Source: Opacimonas sp002292215 (GTDB lineage: Bacteria > Pseudomonadota > Gammaproteobacteria > Enterobacterales > Alteromonadaceae). From it: a DNA stretch of 64,000 nucleotides. The DNA lies in NCBI GenBank assembly GCA_943846745.1, contig OX044360.1:1240001-1304000 (forward strand), given 5' to 3'. Shown piece after piece: positions 36,238 through 45,204 of this stretch; position 1 is the first letter of the stretch; the number at the start of each line of letters is the position of its first letter. The notes beneath the pieces are model-generated. The model did not search any database, was not told the origin of the DNA, and saw only the letters and a list, made by a program, of their open reading frames with translations. Both the position numbers and the translations under genes were made by a program.

Positions 36238-36726
36238 CTAGATTAATTGCAATATTTTTTCAATAGCAAATTCAATAGCTTGTTTGCGCACCGCTTCACG
36301 GTCACCCGCAAAACACTGCTTTGACGCATATATCTCACCAGCTAAAGCAAAACCAAACCAGACCGTACCCACGGGTTTTTCTGGACTGCCGCCATCGGGT
36401 CCGGCAACGCCACTTATACTGATCCCTATATCAGCATGGAAGTGCTCGACAACCCCTTGAGCCATGGCAATGACTGTTTGCTCTGATACCGCGCCGAATT
36501 GTTGTAATGTACTTTCCGGCACACTTACCATTTGAGTTTTAGCTTCATTGGCGTACGTCACAACGCTACATTTAAACCATGTTGAACTTCCTGGAAGTGC
36601 AGTAAACGCATACGCCAACCCTCCTCCCGTGCAGGATTCTGCACAAGAAATAGTCAACCCTCGCTGAATCAACACCTCAGCTAAGCGATGCAGGGCAATT
36701 TGTGTATTTTCTTTTAGATAGCTCAT
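36238..36726 (-). CDS. pncC: Nicotinamide-nucleotide amidohydrolase PncC (CinA C-terminal family)
   Basis: PncC deamidates nicotinamide mononucleotide to nicotinate mononucleotide in pyridine-nucleotide recycling. The 162 residues carry the family motifs SCAESCTGGGLAYAFTALPGSSTWF (catalytic Ser in AESCTGG) and GISGVAGPDGGSPEKPVGTVWFG. It is the stand-alone C-terminal domain; the CinA N-terminal domain is absent, as in E. coli. The ATG at 36726 is preferred to a TTG at 36729. It lies upstream of recA on the same strand and is divergent from mutS. Confidence 0.93.
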   Translation of the reverse strand: MSYLKENTQIALHRLAEVLIQRGLTISCAESCTGGGLAYAFTALPGSSTWFKCSVVTYANEAKTQMVSVPESTLQQFGAVSEQTVIAMAQGVVEHFHADIGISISGVAGPDGGSPEKPVGTVWFGFALAGEIYASKQCFAGDREAVRKQAIEFAIEKILQLI

Positions 36727-36779
36727 CAAAATATTGGTATGCTTATAGTATTGATTATTTAGTTAAGTATAAAAATAAA

Positions 36780-39410
36780 TTGAGCCAAGCACAAACGCAA
36801 CACACACCAATGATGCAACAATATTTAGGCATCAAAGCTAATCATCCTAATGAACTCCTGTTTTATCGCATGGGTGATTTTTATGAGTTATTTTTTGATG
36901 ATGCAAAACGTGCCGCACAATTAATCGATATAACCTTAACGGCGCGAGGTAAAGCTGGCGGTGAACCTATTCCGATGGCTGGTGTGCCTTATCATGCTGT
37001 CGAAGGCTATTTGGCCAAATTAGTTCAGATGGGTGTATCTGTCGCTATCTGCGAACAAGTTGGTGATCCAGCCACGAGTAAAGGTCCAGTTGCACGAGAA
37101 GTCAAACAAGTGCTCACGCCTGGCACAGTAACAGATGAAGCACTCCTTAAAGATAATCAAGATACGTTAATAGTTGCCATTACTTGCGCTCAGTCAACGC
37201 AATCTAAACACACAAAAAACAATGCACAACTCCAATATGGGTTAGCTGCTCTTGCCTTGAGCACGGGGCAATTTGTCATTACACAGCCTGCTAATGAGCA
37301 AGCATTGCTCGCGGATTTACAGCGCTTTAATCCTGCTGAACTATTATATGATGAAAGCCTAATCGCGCCCCAAGTGCTAGCCAATTATCCAAAAAGCACC
37401 CGTCGTGCACAATGGGAATTTGATGTTGATACAGCCATTAACCATCTTAACATGCAGTTTGGCACACAAGAATTAACCGGTTTTGGCGTGACTAATGCCC
37501 CTATCGCTCTCGGTGCAGCAGGTTGTTTACTGCAATACGTCAAAGATACCCAAAAACGTGCGCTGCCACATATTAAAAGTATCAGCTTGCAAGCCCATAG
37601 CGATACGGTACAAATGGATTTTGCTACACGCAAAAACCTCGAGCTGACCCATAATTTATCTGGTGGTATCGACAATACCGTCTTTGCAGTGCTTAATGAT
37701 ACCCAAACCCCTATGGGTGCTCGGCTGCTACAACAATGGATCCATCGACCTATCACACAACACGCATTATTAGAGCAACGCTATAATGTGATTGATAGTT
37801 TAGTCGCAGAAGATAGCACTGCTCCAGCACAAATTTTGAAAAAAATTGGCGATTTACAACGCGTATTAGCCCGCTTAGCCTTACGTTCAGCCCGTCCTCG
37901 CGATTTTGCACGGATCCGTGATGCCCTAGGTTTATTACCTGAATTACAAACCTGTCTAGCGGTGCATACCGATCCAAAAATATTAGCACTGGCCCATACC
38001 ATTAGTACTTATCCGGAAATGGCGGAACTCTTGCATAGTGCTATTATCGATAACCCACCTGTGGTATTGCGCGATGGTGGCGTCATTGCCCCTGGTTATG
38101 ACGTAGAGTTAGATGAGTTACGTGCTTTATCGCAAGGCGCGACTGATTATTTAACCGTATTAGAAGAACGTGAAAAAGAAGCCACGGGGCTCAATACATT
38201 AAAGGTCGGCTATAATCGTGTACATGGCTTTTTTATTGAAGTATCCAAAGGCCAAGCGCATCTAGTACCAGGTCATTACATTCGCCGCCAAACATTAAAA
38301 AATAACGAACGATATATTATTGAAGAGCTTAAAGCACACGAAGAAAAAGTGCTTAACTCGCAAAGCCAAGCACTGAGCTTAGAAAAGCAATTATATGAAG
38401 CATTGTTTGAGCAGTTACTCCCTCATTTAAACGAACTAACCATGACTGCTAATGCACTAGCAGAACTCGATGTATTAGTATGTTTTGCCAGCCAGTCCAT
38501 CGCGCTAAATTTATCTAGACCTATCTTAACGCCACTACCTGGTATTCGCTATCAAGCTGGACGTCACATTGTCGTTGAGCATGTATCACAACAACCTTTT
38601 ATTGCTAATCCATTAGAGCTTGATGAACAGCATAAAATGCTAATGATCACGGGTCCCAATATGGGCGGTAAATCAACTTATATGCGCCAAACTGCACTCA
38701 TTGTATTACTTGGCTATATCGGTTGTTTTGTGCCCGCACAGGCGTGTCACCTAGGTCCAATTGATCGTATTTTTACGCGTATTGGGGCGTCGGATGATCT
38801 TGCATCAGGCCGCTCAACATTTATGGTTGAGATGACCGAAACGGCGAATATTTTACATAATGCGACGGCCAACAGTTTAGTTTTAATGGACGAGATTGGC
38901 CGCGGCACCAGTACCTATGACGGTTTATCTTTAGCATGGGCTTGTGCCGAATACATTAGCCACACAATCAAAGCGTATACTCTGTTTGCAACACACTATT
39001 TTGAGTTAACCCAATTAGCTGAAGATACCGATTCCATGACTAACGTACATCTCAATGCGATTGAGCATAACGATACCATCAAGTTTATGCATAATGTACA
39101 ACAAGGTGCAGCAAGTAAAAGCTATGGCTTACAAGTCGCGCAACTAGCTGGCGTTCCTGACCATGTGATCCAAGTTGCAAAACAAAAGTTGCTAGCATTA
39201 GAAAGTGCGCCAATCGCTAATACTAGCGTTAATGAGGTTGCTGCAGACACATCCAGAAAGATAAAGCCCGTCGCAGAGACTATGCCGGTGCAGTTATCAC
39301 TGGATAACTCGCAACAAGCGTTATTGGATACATTGGATCAAATATCTGCGGATGAGTTATCTCCTAAGCAAGCACTTGATCTCATTTATGTCCTCAAATC
39401 AATGCGATAA
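36780..39410 (+). CDS. mutS: DNA mismatch repair protein MutS
   Basis: MutS recognises mismatches and recruits MutL. About 876 residues. The mismatch-binding domain has the Phe-x-Glu motif (LFYRMGDFYELFFDDAKRA), and the ATPase domain has GPNMGGKSTYMRQ, DELASGRST-like DDLASGRSTFMVEM and LMDEIGRGTSTYDG. A C-terminal SPKQALDLIYVLK tetramerisation helix closes the chain. The start is uncertain: TTG at 36780 aligns SQAQTQHTPMMQQYLG with the usual N-terminus; ATG at 36810 loses ten residues; GTG at 36702 would overlap pncC. No good Shine-Dalgarno sequence is seen. Confidence 0.95.
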   Translation: MSQAQTQHTPMMQQYLGIKANHPNELLFYRMGDFYELFFDDAKRAAQLIDITLTARGKAGGEPIPMAGVPYHAVEGYLAKLVQMGVSVAICEQVGDPATSKGPVAREVKQVLTPGTVTDEALLKDNQDTLIVAITCAQSTQSKHTKNNAQLQYGLAALALSTGQFVITQPANEQALLADLQRFNPAELLYDESLIAPQVLANYPKSTRRAQWEFDVDTAINHLNMQFGTQELTGFGVTNAPIALGAAGCLLQYVKDTQKRALPHIKSISLQAHSDTVQMDFATRKNLELTHNLSGGIDNTVFAVLNDTQTPMGARLLQQWIHRPITQHALLEQRYNVIDSLVAEDSTAPAQILKKIGDLQRVLARLALRSARPRDFARIRDALGLLPELQTCLAVHTDPKILALAHTISTYPEMAELLHSAIIDNPPVVLRDGGVIAPGYDVELDELRALSQGATDYLTVLEEREKEATGLNTLKVGYNRVHGFFIEVSKGQAHLVPGHYIRRQTLKNNERYIIEELKAHEEKVLNSQSQALSLEKQLYEALFEQLLPHLNELTMTANALAELDVLVCFASQSIALNLSRPILTPLPGIRYQAGRHIVVEHVSQQPFIANPLELDEQHKMLMITGPNMGGKSTYMRQTALIVLLGYIGCFVPAQACHLGPIDRIFTRIGASDDLASGRSTFMVEMTETANILHNATANSLVLMDEIGRGTSTYDGLSLAWACAEYISHTIKAYTLFATHYFELTQLAEDTDSMTNVHLNAIEHNDTIKFMHNVQQGAASKSYGLQVAQLAGVPDHVIQVAKQKLLALESAPIANTSVNEVAADTSRKIKPVAETMPVQLSLDNSQQALLDTLDQISADELSPKQALDLIYVLKSMR

Positions 39411-39433
39411 TTACGTAAATATATAACTACGGA

Positions 39434-39462
39434 TTGAGATCAAAAATAAAATTGCGTATAAT
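39434..39462 (+). promoter_or_regulatory. Sigma-70 promoter of pyrG
   Basis: TTGAGA (39434-39439) and TATAAT (39457-39462) are separated by 17 bp, about 120 bp before the pyrG ATG. It probably also drives eno. Confidence 0.75.
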
Positions 39463-39581
39463 GTCGCTCCATCCATAACGAGTGAATGTCTGCTTATTTA
39501 TCATGTAATATCCATGATGAAAAACTGTCATTGATTCAGCAAAATACCCGTATCCATTACATTTACGCCTTTAGGTAAATT

Positions 39582-41213
39582 ATGACTCATTATATCTTCG
39601 TCACCGGTGGGGTGATTTCGTCATTAGGCAAAGGAATTGCAGCAGCGTCGTTAGCCGCTATATTAGAAGCGCGAGGCCTTAAGGTCACGATGCTAAAACT
39701 AGACCCTTATATCAATGTCGATCCAGGCACGATGAGCCCGATTCAACATGGTGAAGTCTTTGTTACCGATGACGGCGCAGAAACTGACTTAGATTTAGGT
39801 CACTATGAGCGTTTTATTCGTACCCGTATGACCAAACGTAACAACTTTACTACTGGGCGCGTGTATGCTTCAGTATTAGAGCGTGAACGCCGTGGTGATT
39901 ATTTAGGTGCGACTATTCAGGTCATTCCACATATCACCAACGAAATCAAACAACGTGTGATTGATGGCGCAGAAGGTAACGACGTCGCGATTGTTGAAAT
40001 TGGTGGCACGGTAGGTGATATCGAATCACAACCGTTCTTAGAAGCAATTCGTCAATTAGGGACTGAACTAGGTCGTGAACGTGCTATGTATATGCACTTA
40101 ACACTAGTGCCTTATATGGCTGCTTCAGGCGAAGTTAAAACCAAGCCAACCCAGCACTCTGTTAAAGAATTACGTTCAATTGGTATTATGCCTGATATTT
40201 TGGTGTGTCGCTCTGAGTGTGCTTTACCGAGTAATGAACGAGCCAAAATCGCCTTGTTTACCAATGTACCTGACAAAGCCGTTATCTCATTACGTGATGT
40301 CGATAGTATTTACAAGATCCCTGCTGCATTAAAAGCCCAAGGTATGGATGAGCTAGTTGTGCAGCGTTTTAAGTTTGATTGCCCAGAAGCCGATTTAACG
40401 GAATGGGAACAAGTCTTATATGCTGAGTCTAATCCGACTAAAGAAGTCGTCATTGGTATGGTTGGTAAATATATTGAATTACCTGATGCCTATAAATCAG
40501 TTAACGAAGCCTTAAAACATGCAGGCTTAAAAAACCGCCTCAGTGTTAAAATTAAATATATCGATTCATCGGATATCATCTCTAAAGGCACGCAGATATT
40601 AAATGAACTTGATGCGATTTTAGTCCCTGGTGGTTTCGGTGAGCGCGGTGTTGAAGGTAAAATTGAAGCGGCTCGTTTTGCCCGTGAAAATAATGTCCCT
40701 TACTTAGGTATCTGTTTAGGAATGCAAGTGGCATTAATAGAGTTTGCCCGTAATGTTGCTAATATGCCTGGCGCTAACTCGACTGAATTTGATCCAGAAA
40801 CGCCATTCCCTGTTGTCGGTCTTATTAACGAATGGTTAGATTCAGATGGCAGTGTTGAACAACGTGATGAAGGCTCTGACTTAGGCGGTACAATGCGTTT
40901 AGGTAGTCAGTTATGTCATTTAGTTGAAGGCAGTAAAGTACACGGTTGCTATGGTAAAGTAGAAATTTTCGAACGCCATCGTCACCGCTATGAAGTAAAT
41001 AATACTCTACGTGATAAAATCGAAAAAGCTGGCCTGAGAGTGAGCGGTTTATCAACAGATAAACAATTGGTTGAAGTCATTGAATTACCGGATCATCCGT
41101 TTTTCATTGCTGGCCAATTCCACCCTGAATTTAATTCTACCCCGCGTGATGGTCATCCTTTATTTGAAGGATTTGTGGCTGCGGCAGGTGAATTTCAAAA
41201 ATTGAATCATTAA
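39582..41213 (+). CDS. pyrG: CTP synthase PyrG
   Basis: Makes CTP from UTP, ATP and glutamine. The 543 residues have the synthase domain (FVTGGVISSLGKGIAAASL, P-loop region; DPYINVDPGTMSPIQHGEVFVTDDGAETDLDLGHYERF) and a class I glutamine amidotransferase domain with the nucleophile in YLGICLGMQ and the His-Glu pair in FHPEF. Its stop is 17 bp before eno, a conserved pyrG-eno pair in proteobacteria. Confidence 0.99.
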   Translation: MTHYIFVTGGVISSLGKGIAAASLAAILEARGLKVTMLKLDPYINVDPGTMSPIQHGEVFVTDDGAETDLDLGHYERFIRTRMTKRNNFTTGRVYASVLERERRGDYLGATIQVIPHITNEIKQRVIDGAEGNDVAIVEIGGTVGDIESQPFLEAIRQLGTELGRERAMYMHLTLVPYMAASGEVKTKPTQHSVKELRSIGIMPDILVCRSECALPSNERAKIALFTNVPDKAVISLRDVDSIYKIPAALKAQGMDELVVQRFKFDCPEADLTEWEQVLYAESNPTKEVVIGMVGKYIELPDAYKSVNEALKHAGLKNRLSVKIKYIDSSDIISKGTQILNELDAILVPGGFGERGVEGKIEAARFARENNVPYLGICLGMQVALIEFARNVANMPGANSTEFDPETPFPVVGLINEWLDSDGSVEQRDEGSDLGGTMRLGSQLCHLVEGSKVHGCYGKVEIFERHRHRYEVNNTLRDKIEKAGLRVSGLSTDKQLVEVIELPDHPFFIAGQFHPEFNSTPRDGHPLFEGFVAAAGEFQKLNH

Positions 41214-41230
41214 TAAGGAAGATTTTAGAC

Positions 41231-42523
41231 ATGGCAACAATTAGCCGAATTATTGGTCGTGAAGTAATGGATTCACGCGGAAACCCAACTGTTGAAGCAG
41301 ATGTTTATTTAGATACCGGTGCAATGGGTCGAGCTTGTGCTCCCTCTGGCGCATCAACTGGTTCACGTGAAGCATTAGAATTGCGTGACGGCGACAAAGC
41401 GCGTTATTTAGGTAAAGGCGTATTACTCGCAGTTGCAGCAATTAATGATAAAATCGCACCTGCAATTTTAGGCTTAGACGCTGCTGACCAAGCCAATATC
41501 GACCAAGTGATGATTGACTTAGATGGCACTGAGAACAAAGAAGTTTTAGGTGCAAACGCGATCCTAGCGGTATCGTTAGCTGTTGCTAAAGCAGAAGCTA
41601 TTGCTCAAAGCATCCCATTATATGAGCATATTGCTAACTTAAATGGCACGCCAGGTCAATACTCTATGCCAGTACCAATGATGAACATCATCAATGGTGG
41701 TGAGCATGCGGATAACAACATTGATATCCAAGAATTTATGGTACAGCCAGTTGGCGCGCCTAACTTCAAAGAAGCATTACGCATGGGTGCTGAGATTTTC
41801 CATAGCCTGAAAAAAGTATTGCATGCCAAAGGCTTAAGTACTGCTGTTGGTGACGAAGGTGGTTTTGCACCAAACCTTGGTTCTAACGAAGAAGCATTAT
41901 CAACCATCATTACTGCAGTTGAAAACGCAGGTTATAAAATGGACGAAGACATTACCTTAGCATTAGATTGTGCGGCGTCTGAGTTTTATAAAAATGGTCA
42001 ATATGTATTATCTGGTGAAGACAAGTCGTTTGATTCAGAAGGCTTTGGTGATTATCTTGCGGAATTATCACAACGCTACCCTATCGTTTCAATCGAAGAT
42101 GGCTTAGACGAAAGTGATTGGGATGGTTGGGCAAGCTTAACCAAGAAAATTGGCGATAAAGTACAATTAGTCGGTGATGATTTATTTGTGACTAACACAA
42201 AGATCTTAAAGCGCGGTATTGATAACGGTATTGGTAATTCAATCCTGATCAAATTTAACCAAATCGGTTCATTAACTGAAACGTTAAATGCAATCCGCAT
42301 GGCAAAAGAAGCTGGCTTTAGTGTCGTCATTTCACATCGTTCAGGTGAAACTGAAGATGCGACTATCGCTGATTTAGCGGTAGGTACTGCGGCTGGTCAA
42401 ATTAAGACAGGTTCGTTATGTCGTTCTGACCGTGTTGCTAAGTACAACCAACTATTACGCATTGAAGAAGCATTGGGTGCTGATGCAAAATACTTAGGTC
42501 GTAGTGAAATTAAAGGTCAATAA
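41231..42523 (+). CDS. eno: Enolase
   Basis: Converts 2-phosphoglycerate to phosphoenolpyruvate in glycolysis and is a likely degradosome partner. The 430 residues include GASTGSREALELRD, the metal ligands in LALDCAASEFYK, SIEDGLDESDWDGW and VGDDLFVTN, the base Lys in LIKFNQIGSLTET, and the signature region SHRSGETEDATIADLAVG. AAGGAAG precedes the start. It ends in a strong terminator. Confidence 0.99.
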   Translation: MATISRIIGREVMDSRGNPTVEADVYLDTGAMGRACAPSGASTGSREALELRDGDKARYLGKGVLLAVAAINDKIAPAILGLDAADQANIDQVMIDLDGTENKEVLGANAILAVSLAVAKAEAIAQSIPLYEHIANLNGTPGQYSMPVPMMNIINGGEHADNNIDIQEFMVQPVGAPNFKEALRMGAEIFHSLKKVLHAKGLSTAVGDEGGFAPNLGSNEEALSTIITAVENAGYKMDEDITLALDCAASEFYKNGQYVLSGEDKSFDSEGFGDYLAELSQRYPIVSIEDGLDESDWDGWASLTKKIGDKVQLVGDDLFVTNTKILKRGIDNGIGNSILIKFNQIGSLTETLNAIRMAKEAGFSVVISHRSGETEDATIADLAVGTAAGQIKTGSLCRSDRVAKYNQLLRIEEALGADAKYLGRSEIKGQ

Positions 42524-42549
42524 GCCTTAATTAACACTGCCAACCTAAC

Positions 42550-42608
42550 AGCCAGTTGATTTGGTCAATGTGCTATGTAGCATTGATTCAACAACTGGCT
42601 TTTTTTTA
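42550..42608 (+). terminator. Intrinsic terminator of eno
   Basis: AGCCAGTTG (42550-42558) pairs with CAACTGGCT (42592-42600); an inner stem extends the hairpin, and eight T residues follow. Confidence 0.92.
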
Positions 42609-42698
42609 TCTTTTTTACGTAGTTTTTCCGAGTTTTGATGATTTATGCCCTGAAAATCAGTAATATATGGTTTTCTATCGGATACGGTTTAAATTTTC

Positions 42699-43343
42699 AT
42701 GGTTGAGCAAAGCGATATCTTTTTTCAAGATCCCAATTTAGTGGCTTATGCTGAGTTGTGTAACGCTTTATACCAACGAGAATGTGAGTTTTTAGCTGAA
42801 CATGGTCCCACCCAAGCCAGTTTACTCAAACGTAAACTCAAGCATTTACATACCCATGTAACACAGTGTGCAGAACGGCTACTCGATAATACGTCACCAC
42901 TGAAGGTAGATAAGCACAATGCTAGCTATCAGGCAAAGCAGTCTCCTAAATGCCCTAGTAGTAAACAAACTAATGAGACCATCCAATCGTATTTTAATAC
43001 GCATCACCATGTAGGCTCGATTTTGGTGGTCGCAGTGAATCACTTAGGCATGACGCATTTAGAAATTGATTCACTCGACAAAGTGAATAATGAACACGCC
43101 TTGATCCACGTAAATAAATTTGGCTGGTTTAATTATGCTGGGCAACCAGTCAACGCAGACGGTTCATGTGTAGAGCAAACTAATGCGTTACAAACCCTTA
43201 CCCTCCTCAAACCGACAAAATCAGTGTTAATCAGTGCATGTTGCGGTCACCGCTGGTCGCATATCGGCAAAATCTCACCAAGAGTCCTCACCATGCGTGA
43301 ATTACGTTTGTCATTCAGCATTAAGTGGAAAGGACTACGATAA
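42699..43343 (+). CDS. Hypothetical protein, unknown function
   Basis: A 214-residue protein I do not recognise. It has no signal peptide or membrane span. The N-terminal part (about 1-65) is helical and Leu-rich (LVAYAELCNALYQRECEFLAEHG); a low-complexity polar linker follows (about 70-95, KQSPKCPSSKQTNET); the C-terminal half is beta-rich (HVGSILVVAVNHLGMTHLEIDSLD, ALIHVNKFGWFNYAGQPVNADGSC). There are several scattered Cys and His. It is a single gene between the eno terminator and the leu leader. Its length and open frame support a real gene, but there is no functional clue. Confidence 0.6.
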   Translation: MVEQSDIFFQDPNLVAYAELCNALYQRECEFLAEHGPTQASLLKRKLKHLHTHVTQCAERLLDNTSPLKVDKHNASYQAKQSPKCPSSKQTNETIQSYFNTHHHVGSILVVAVNHLGMTHLEIDSLDKVNNEHALIHVNKFGWFNYAGQPVNADGSCVEQTNALQTLTLLKPTKSVLISACCGHRWSHIGKISPRVLTMRELRLSFSIKWKGLR

Positions 43344-43430
43344 ACCATTATTTGGAATGCATATCCTAATATGAATAAAAAATAAGGATGCAATACGCGA
43401 TTACAACCTATTAACAAACCTTTTTTAGTA

Positions 43431-43436
43431 TATAAT
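43431..43436 (+). promoter_or_regulatory. -10 element of the leu operon promoter
   Basis: A perfect TATAAT lies about 70 bp before the leuL start codon. The -35 is weak: TTAACA at 43411 is only 14 bp away, so an activator is plausible. Confidence 0.55.
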
Positions 43437-43504
43437 CACTCATTATCACCATTATAGTCCAACTTTAACTTGACCATCTGGACACATAATCGTACAGTAG
43501 CGCT

Positions 43505-43573
43505 ATGAAAATAAAAATTCACACATATTTGTCAACATTACTCCTGTTACTGGTAGCCAGACTGCACGGGTAG
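43505..43573 (+). CDS. leuL: leu operon leader peptide LeuL
   Basis: The ORF encodes MKIKIHTYLSTLLLLLVARLHG, with seven leucines in 22 residues, five of them consecutive (TTA CTC CTG TTA CTG). It lies directly before an antiterminator/terminator pair and the leuA gene. This is the classic arrangement for attenuation: ribosome stalling on the leucine codons when charged tRNA-Leu is scarce lets the antiterminator form. The function is inferred from structure but very characteristic. Confidence 0.93.
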   Translation: MKIKIHTYLSTLLLLLVARLHG

Positions 43574-43620
43574 GTTGTATTTTAATAATAATCAAACCCG
43601 TGTAACCCACGGGTTTTTTT
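43565..43620 (+). terminator. leu attenuator: antiterminator and terminator
   Basis: The terminator stem is 8 bp (43595-43602 with 43608-43615), has a 5-base loop, and is followed by seven T residues. The terminator 5' arm ACCCGTG (43596-43602) can instead pair with CACGGGT (43565-43571), which covers the last codons and stop of leuL. A ribosome that finishes leuL would mask that strand and favour termination; one stalled at the Leu run would leave it free. Confidence 0.9.
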
Positions 43621-43650
43621 ATTTATAGCGTAAACAAAGAGGAGCAGCAC

Positions 43651-45204
43651 ATGACGAACCATGTGAAAATTTTCGATACGACTTTAAGGGATGGCGAACA
43701 GGCATTACCTGCCAGTTTAACCGTAAAAGAGAAACTACAAATAGCACTCGCGTTAGAGAAACTCGGTGTAGATATTATCGAAGCTGGTTTCCCTGTTTCT
43801 TCTCCTGGTGACTTTACTTCCGTTCAAACCATTGCCCGAGAAGTAAAAAATGCGACTGTTTGCGGTTTATCGCGTGCGCTTGAAAAAGATATCGATGCGT
43901 GCGGCCAAGCATTAGGGGTAGCTGAACAATTTCGTATTCATACCTTTATCGCCACGTCTGATATTCATGTCTCCACCAAATTACGTAAATCTCAAGATGA
44001 CATCGTAGAAATGGCGGTCGCGGCAGTCAAGCATGCACGCAAATACACGGATGATGTAGAATTTTCTTGTGAAGATGCCGGTCGCACACATATTGATTAT
44101 TTGTGCCGAATGGTCGAGTCAGCAATTAAGGCGGGAGCAACGACAGTCAATATTCCAGATACAGTCGGTTACACTACGCCTACTGAGTTTGGTAGCATCA
44201 TTCAACAGTTGTTTAACCGCGTACCTAATATTGATCAAGCGGTAATCTCTGTGCATTGTCACAATGATTTAGGACTGGCGGTCGCTAACTCGTTAGCGGC
44301 AATAGAACAAGGCGCACGCCAAGTTGAATGTACTATTAACGGAATTGGTGAACGTGCAGGTAATTGTTCATTAGAAGAAATCGCGATGATCTTACAGACC
44401 CGCAACGAACGCTATGGTCTGCACACTAATATTCGCAGCCAGGAGATTTCTCGTACATCCAAGCTCGTCAGTCAATTATGTAATATGCCAGTGCAAGCCA
44501 ACAAGGCGATTGTCGGTGCCAATGCGTTTGCCCATTCATCCGGTATACACCAAGATGGCGTATTAAAAGGCCAAAATACCTACGAGATCATGACACCAGA
44601 ATCGGTTGGTCTTAACAAAAACCAACTCAATTTAACGTCACGTTCAGGCCGGCATGTCATCAAGCATCGCTTAGGTGAGCTCGGTTACAGTGAAAGTGAT
44701 TATGATTTAGACGAAGTGTATGCGTCATTTGTTCGCCTAGCGGATAAAAAAGGACAAGTATTTGATTATGATTTGGAAGCGTTATTGTTTTTTAACCAAC
44801 AAAAACATGAACATGCCCACTATTCATTAGAGTATTTACAAGCTAGCTCTGGCAAAGAAGTCATTCCTAGTGCTACCGTCTCATTGAATATCGGTACAGA
44901 AACCGTTACACATAGCGCAATCGGCAACGGTCCGGTTGATGCTGCCTACAATGCAATTATGCAAATTATCAATCAAGATGAAATCAAGATTGTGGATTTT
45001 AAATTGGATTCAAAAGGCGAAGGCGCGAATGCTTTGGCACAAGTCAGCATAGTCGCAAAATATAAAGACCGTCGTTTTCATGGGATTGGCCTCGCTACTG
45101 ACATTGTCGAATCAGGCGTAAAGGCACTCATTTTCGTTTTAAATAATATGCACCTTGCTGATCAAATTGATGAGCAAAAGCAACACATATCCACAGGAGT
45201 ATAA
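43651..45204 (+). CDS. leuA: 2-isopropylmalate synthase LeuA
   Basis: Condenses acetyl-CoA with 2-ketoisovalerate, the first step of leucine synthesis. The 517 residues have the TIM-barrel domain (FDTTLRDGEQALPASLTVKEKLQIA, metal ligands in VHCHNDLGLAVAN, GIGERAGNCSLEEIAM) and the C-terminal LeuA allosteric dimer domain (from about 390) that binds leucine. GGAG precedes the ATG. It is the first structural gene after the attenuator. Confidence 0.98.
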   Translation: MTNHVKIFDTTLRDGEQALPASLTVKEKLQIALALEKLGVDIIEAGFPVSSPGDFTSVQTIAREVKNATVCGLSRALEKDIDACGQALGVAEQFRIHTFIATSDIHVSTKLRKSQDDIVEMAVAAVKHARKYTDDVEFSCEDAGRTHIDYLCRMVESAIKAGATTVNIPDTVGYTTPTEFGSIIQQLFNRVPNIDQAVISVHCHNDLGLAVANSLAAIEQGARQVECTINGIGERAGNCSLEEIAMILQTRNERYGLHTNIRSQEISRTSKLVSQLCNMPVQANKAIVGANAFAHSSGIHQDGVLKGQNTYEIMTPESVGLNKNQLNLTSRSGRHVIKHRLGELGYSESDYDLDEVYASFVRLADKKGQVFDYDLEALLFFNQQKHEHAHYSLEYLQASSGKEVIPSATVSLNIGTETVTHSAIGNGPVDAAYNAIMQIINQDEIKIVDFKLDSKGEGANALAQVSIVAKYKDRRFHGIGLATDIVESGVKALIFVLNNMHLADQIDEQKQHISTGV

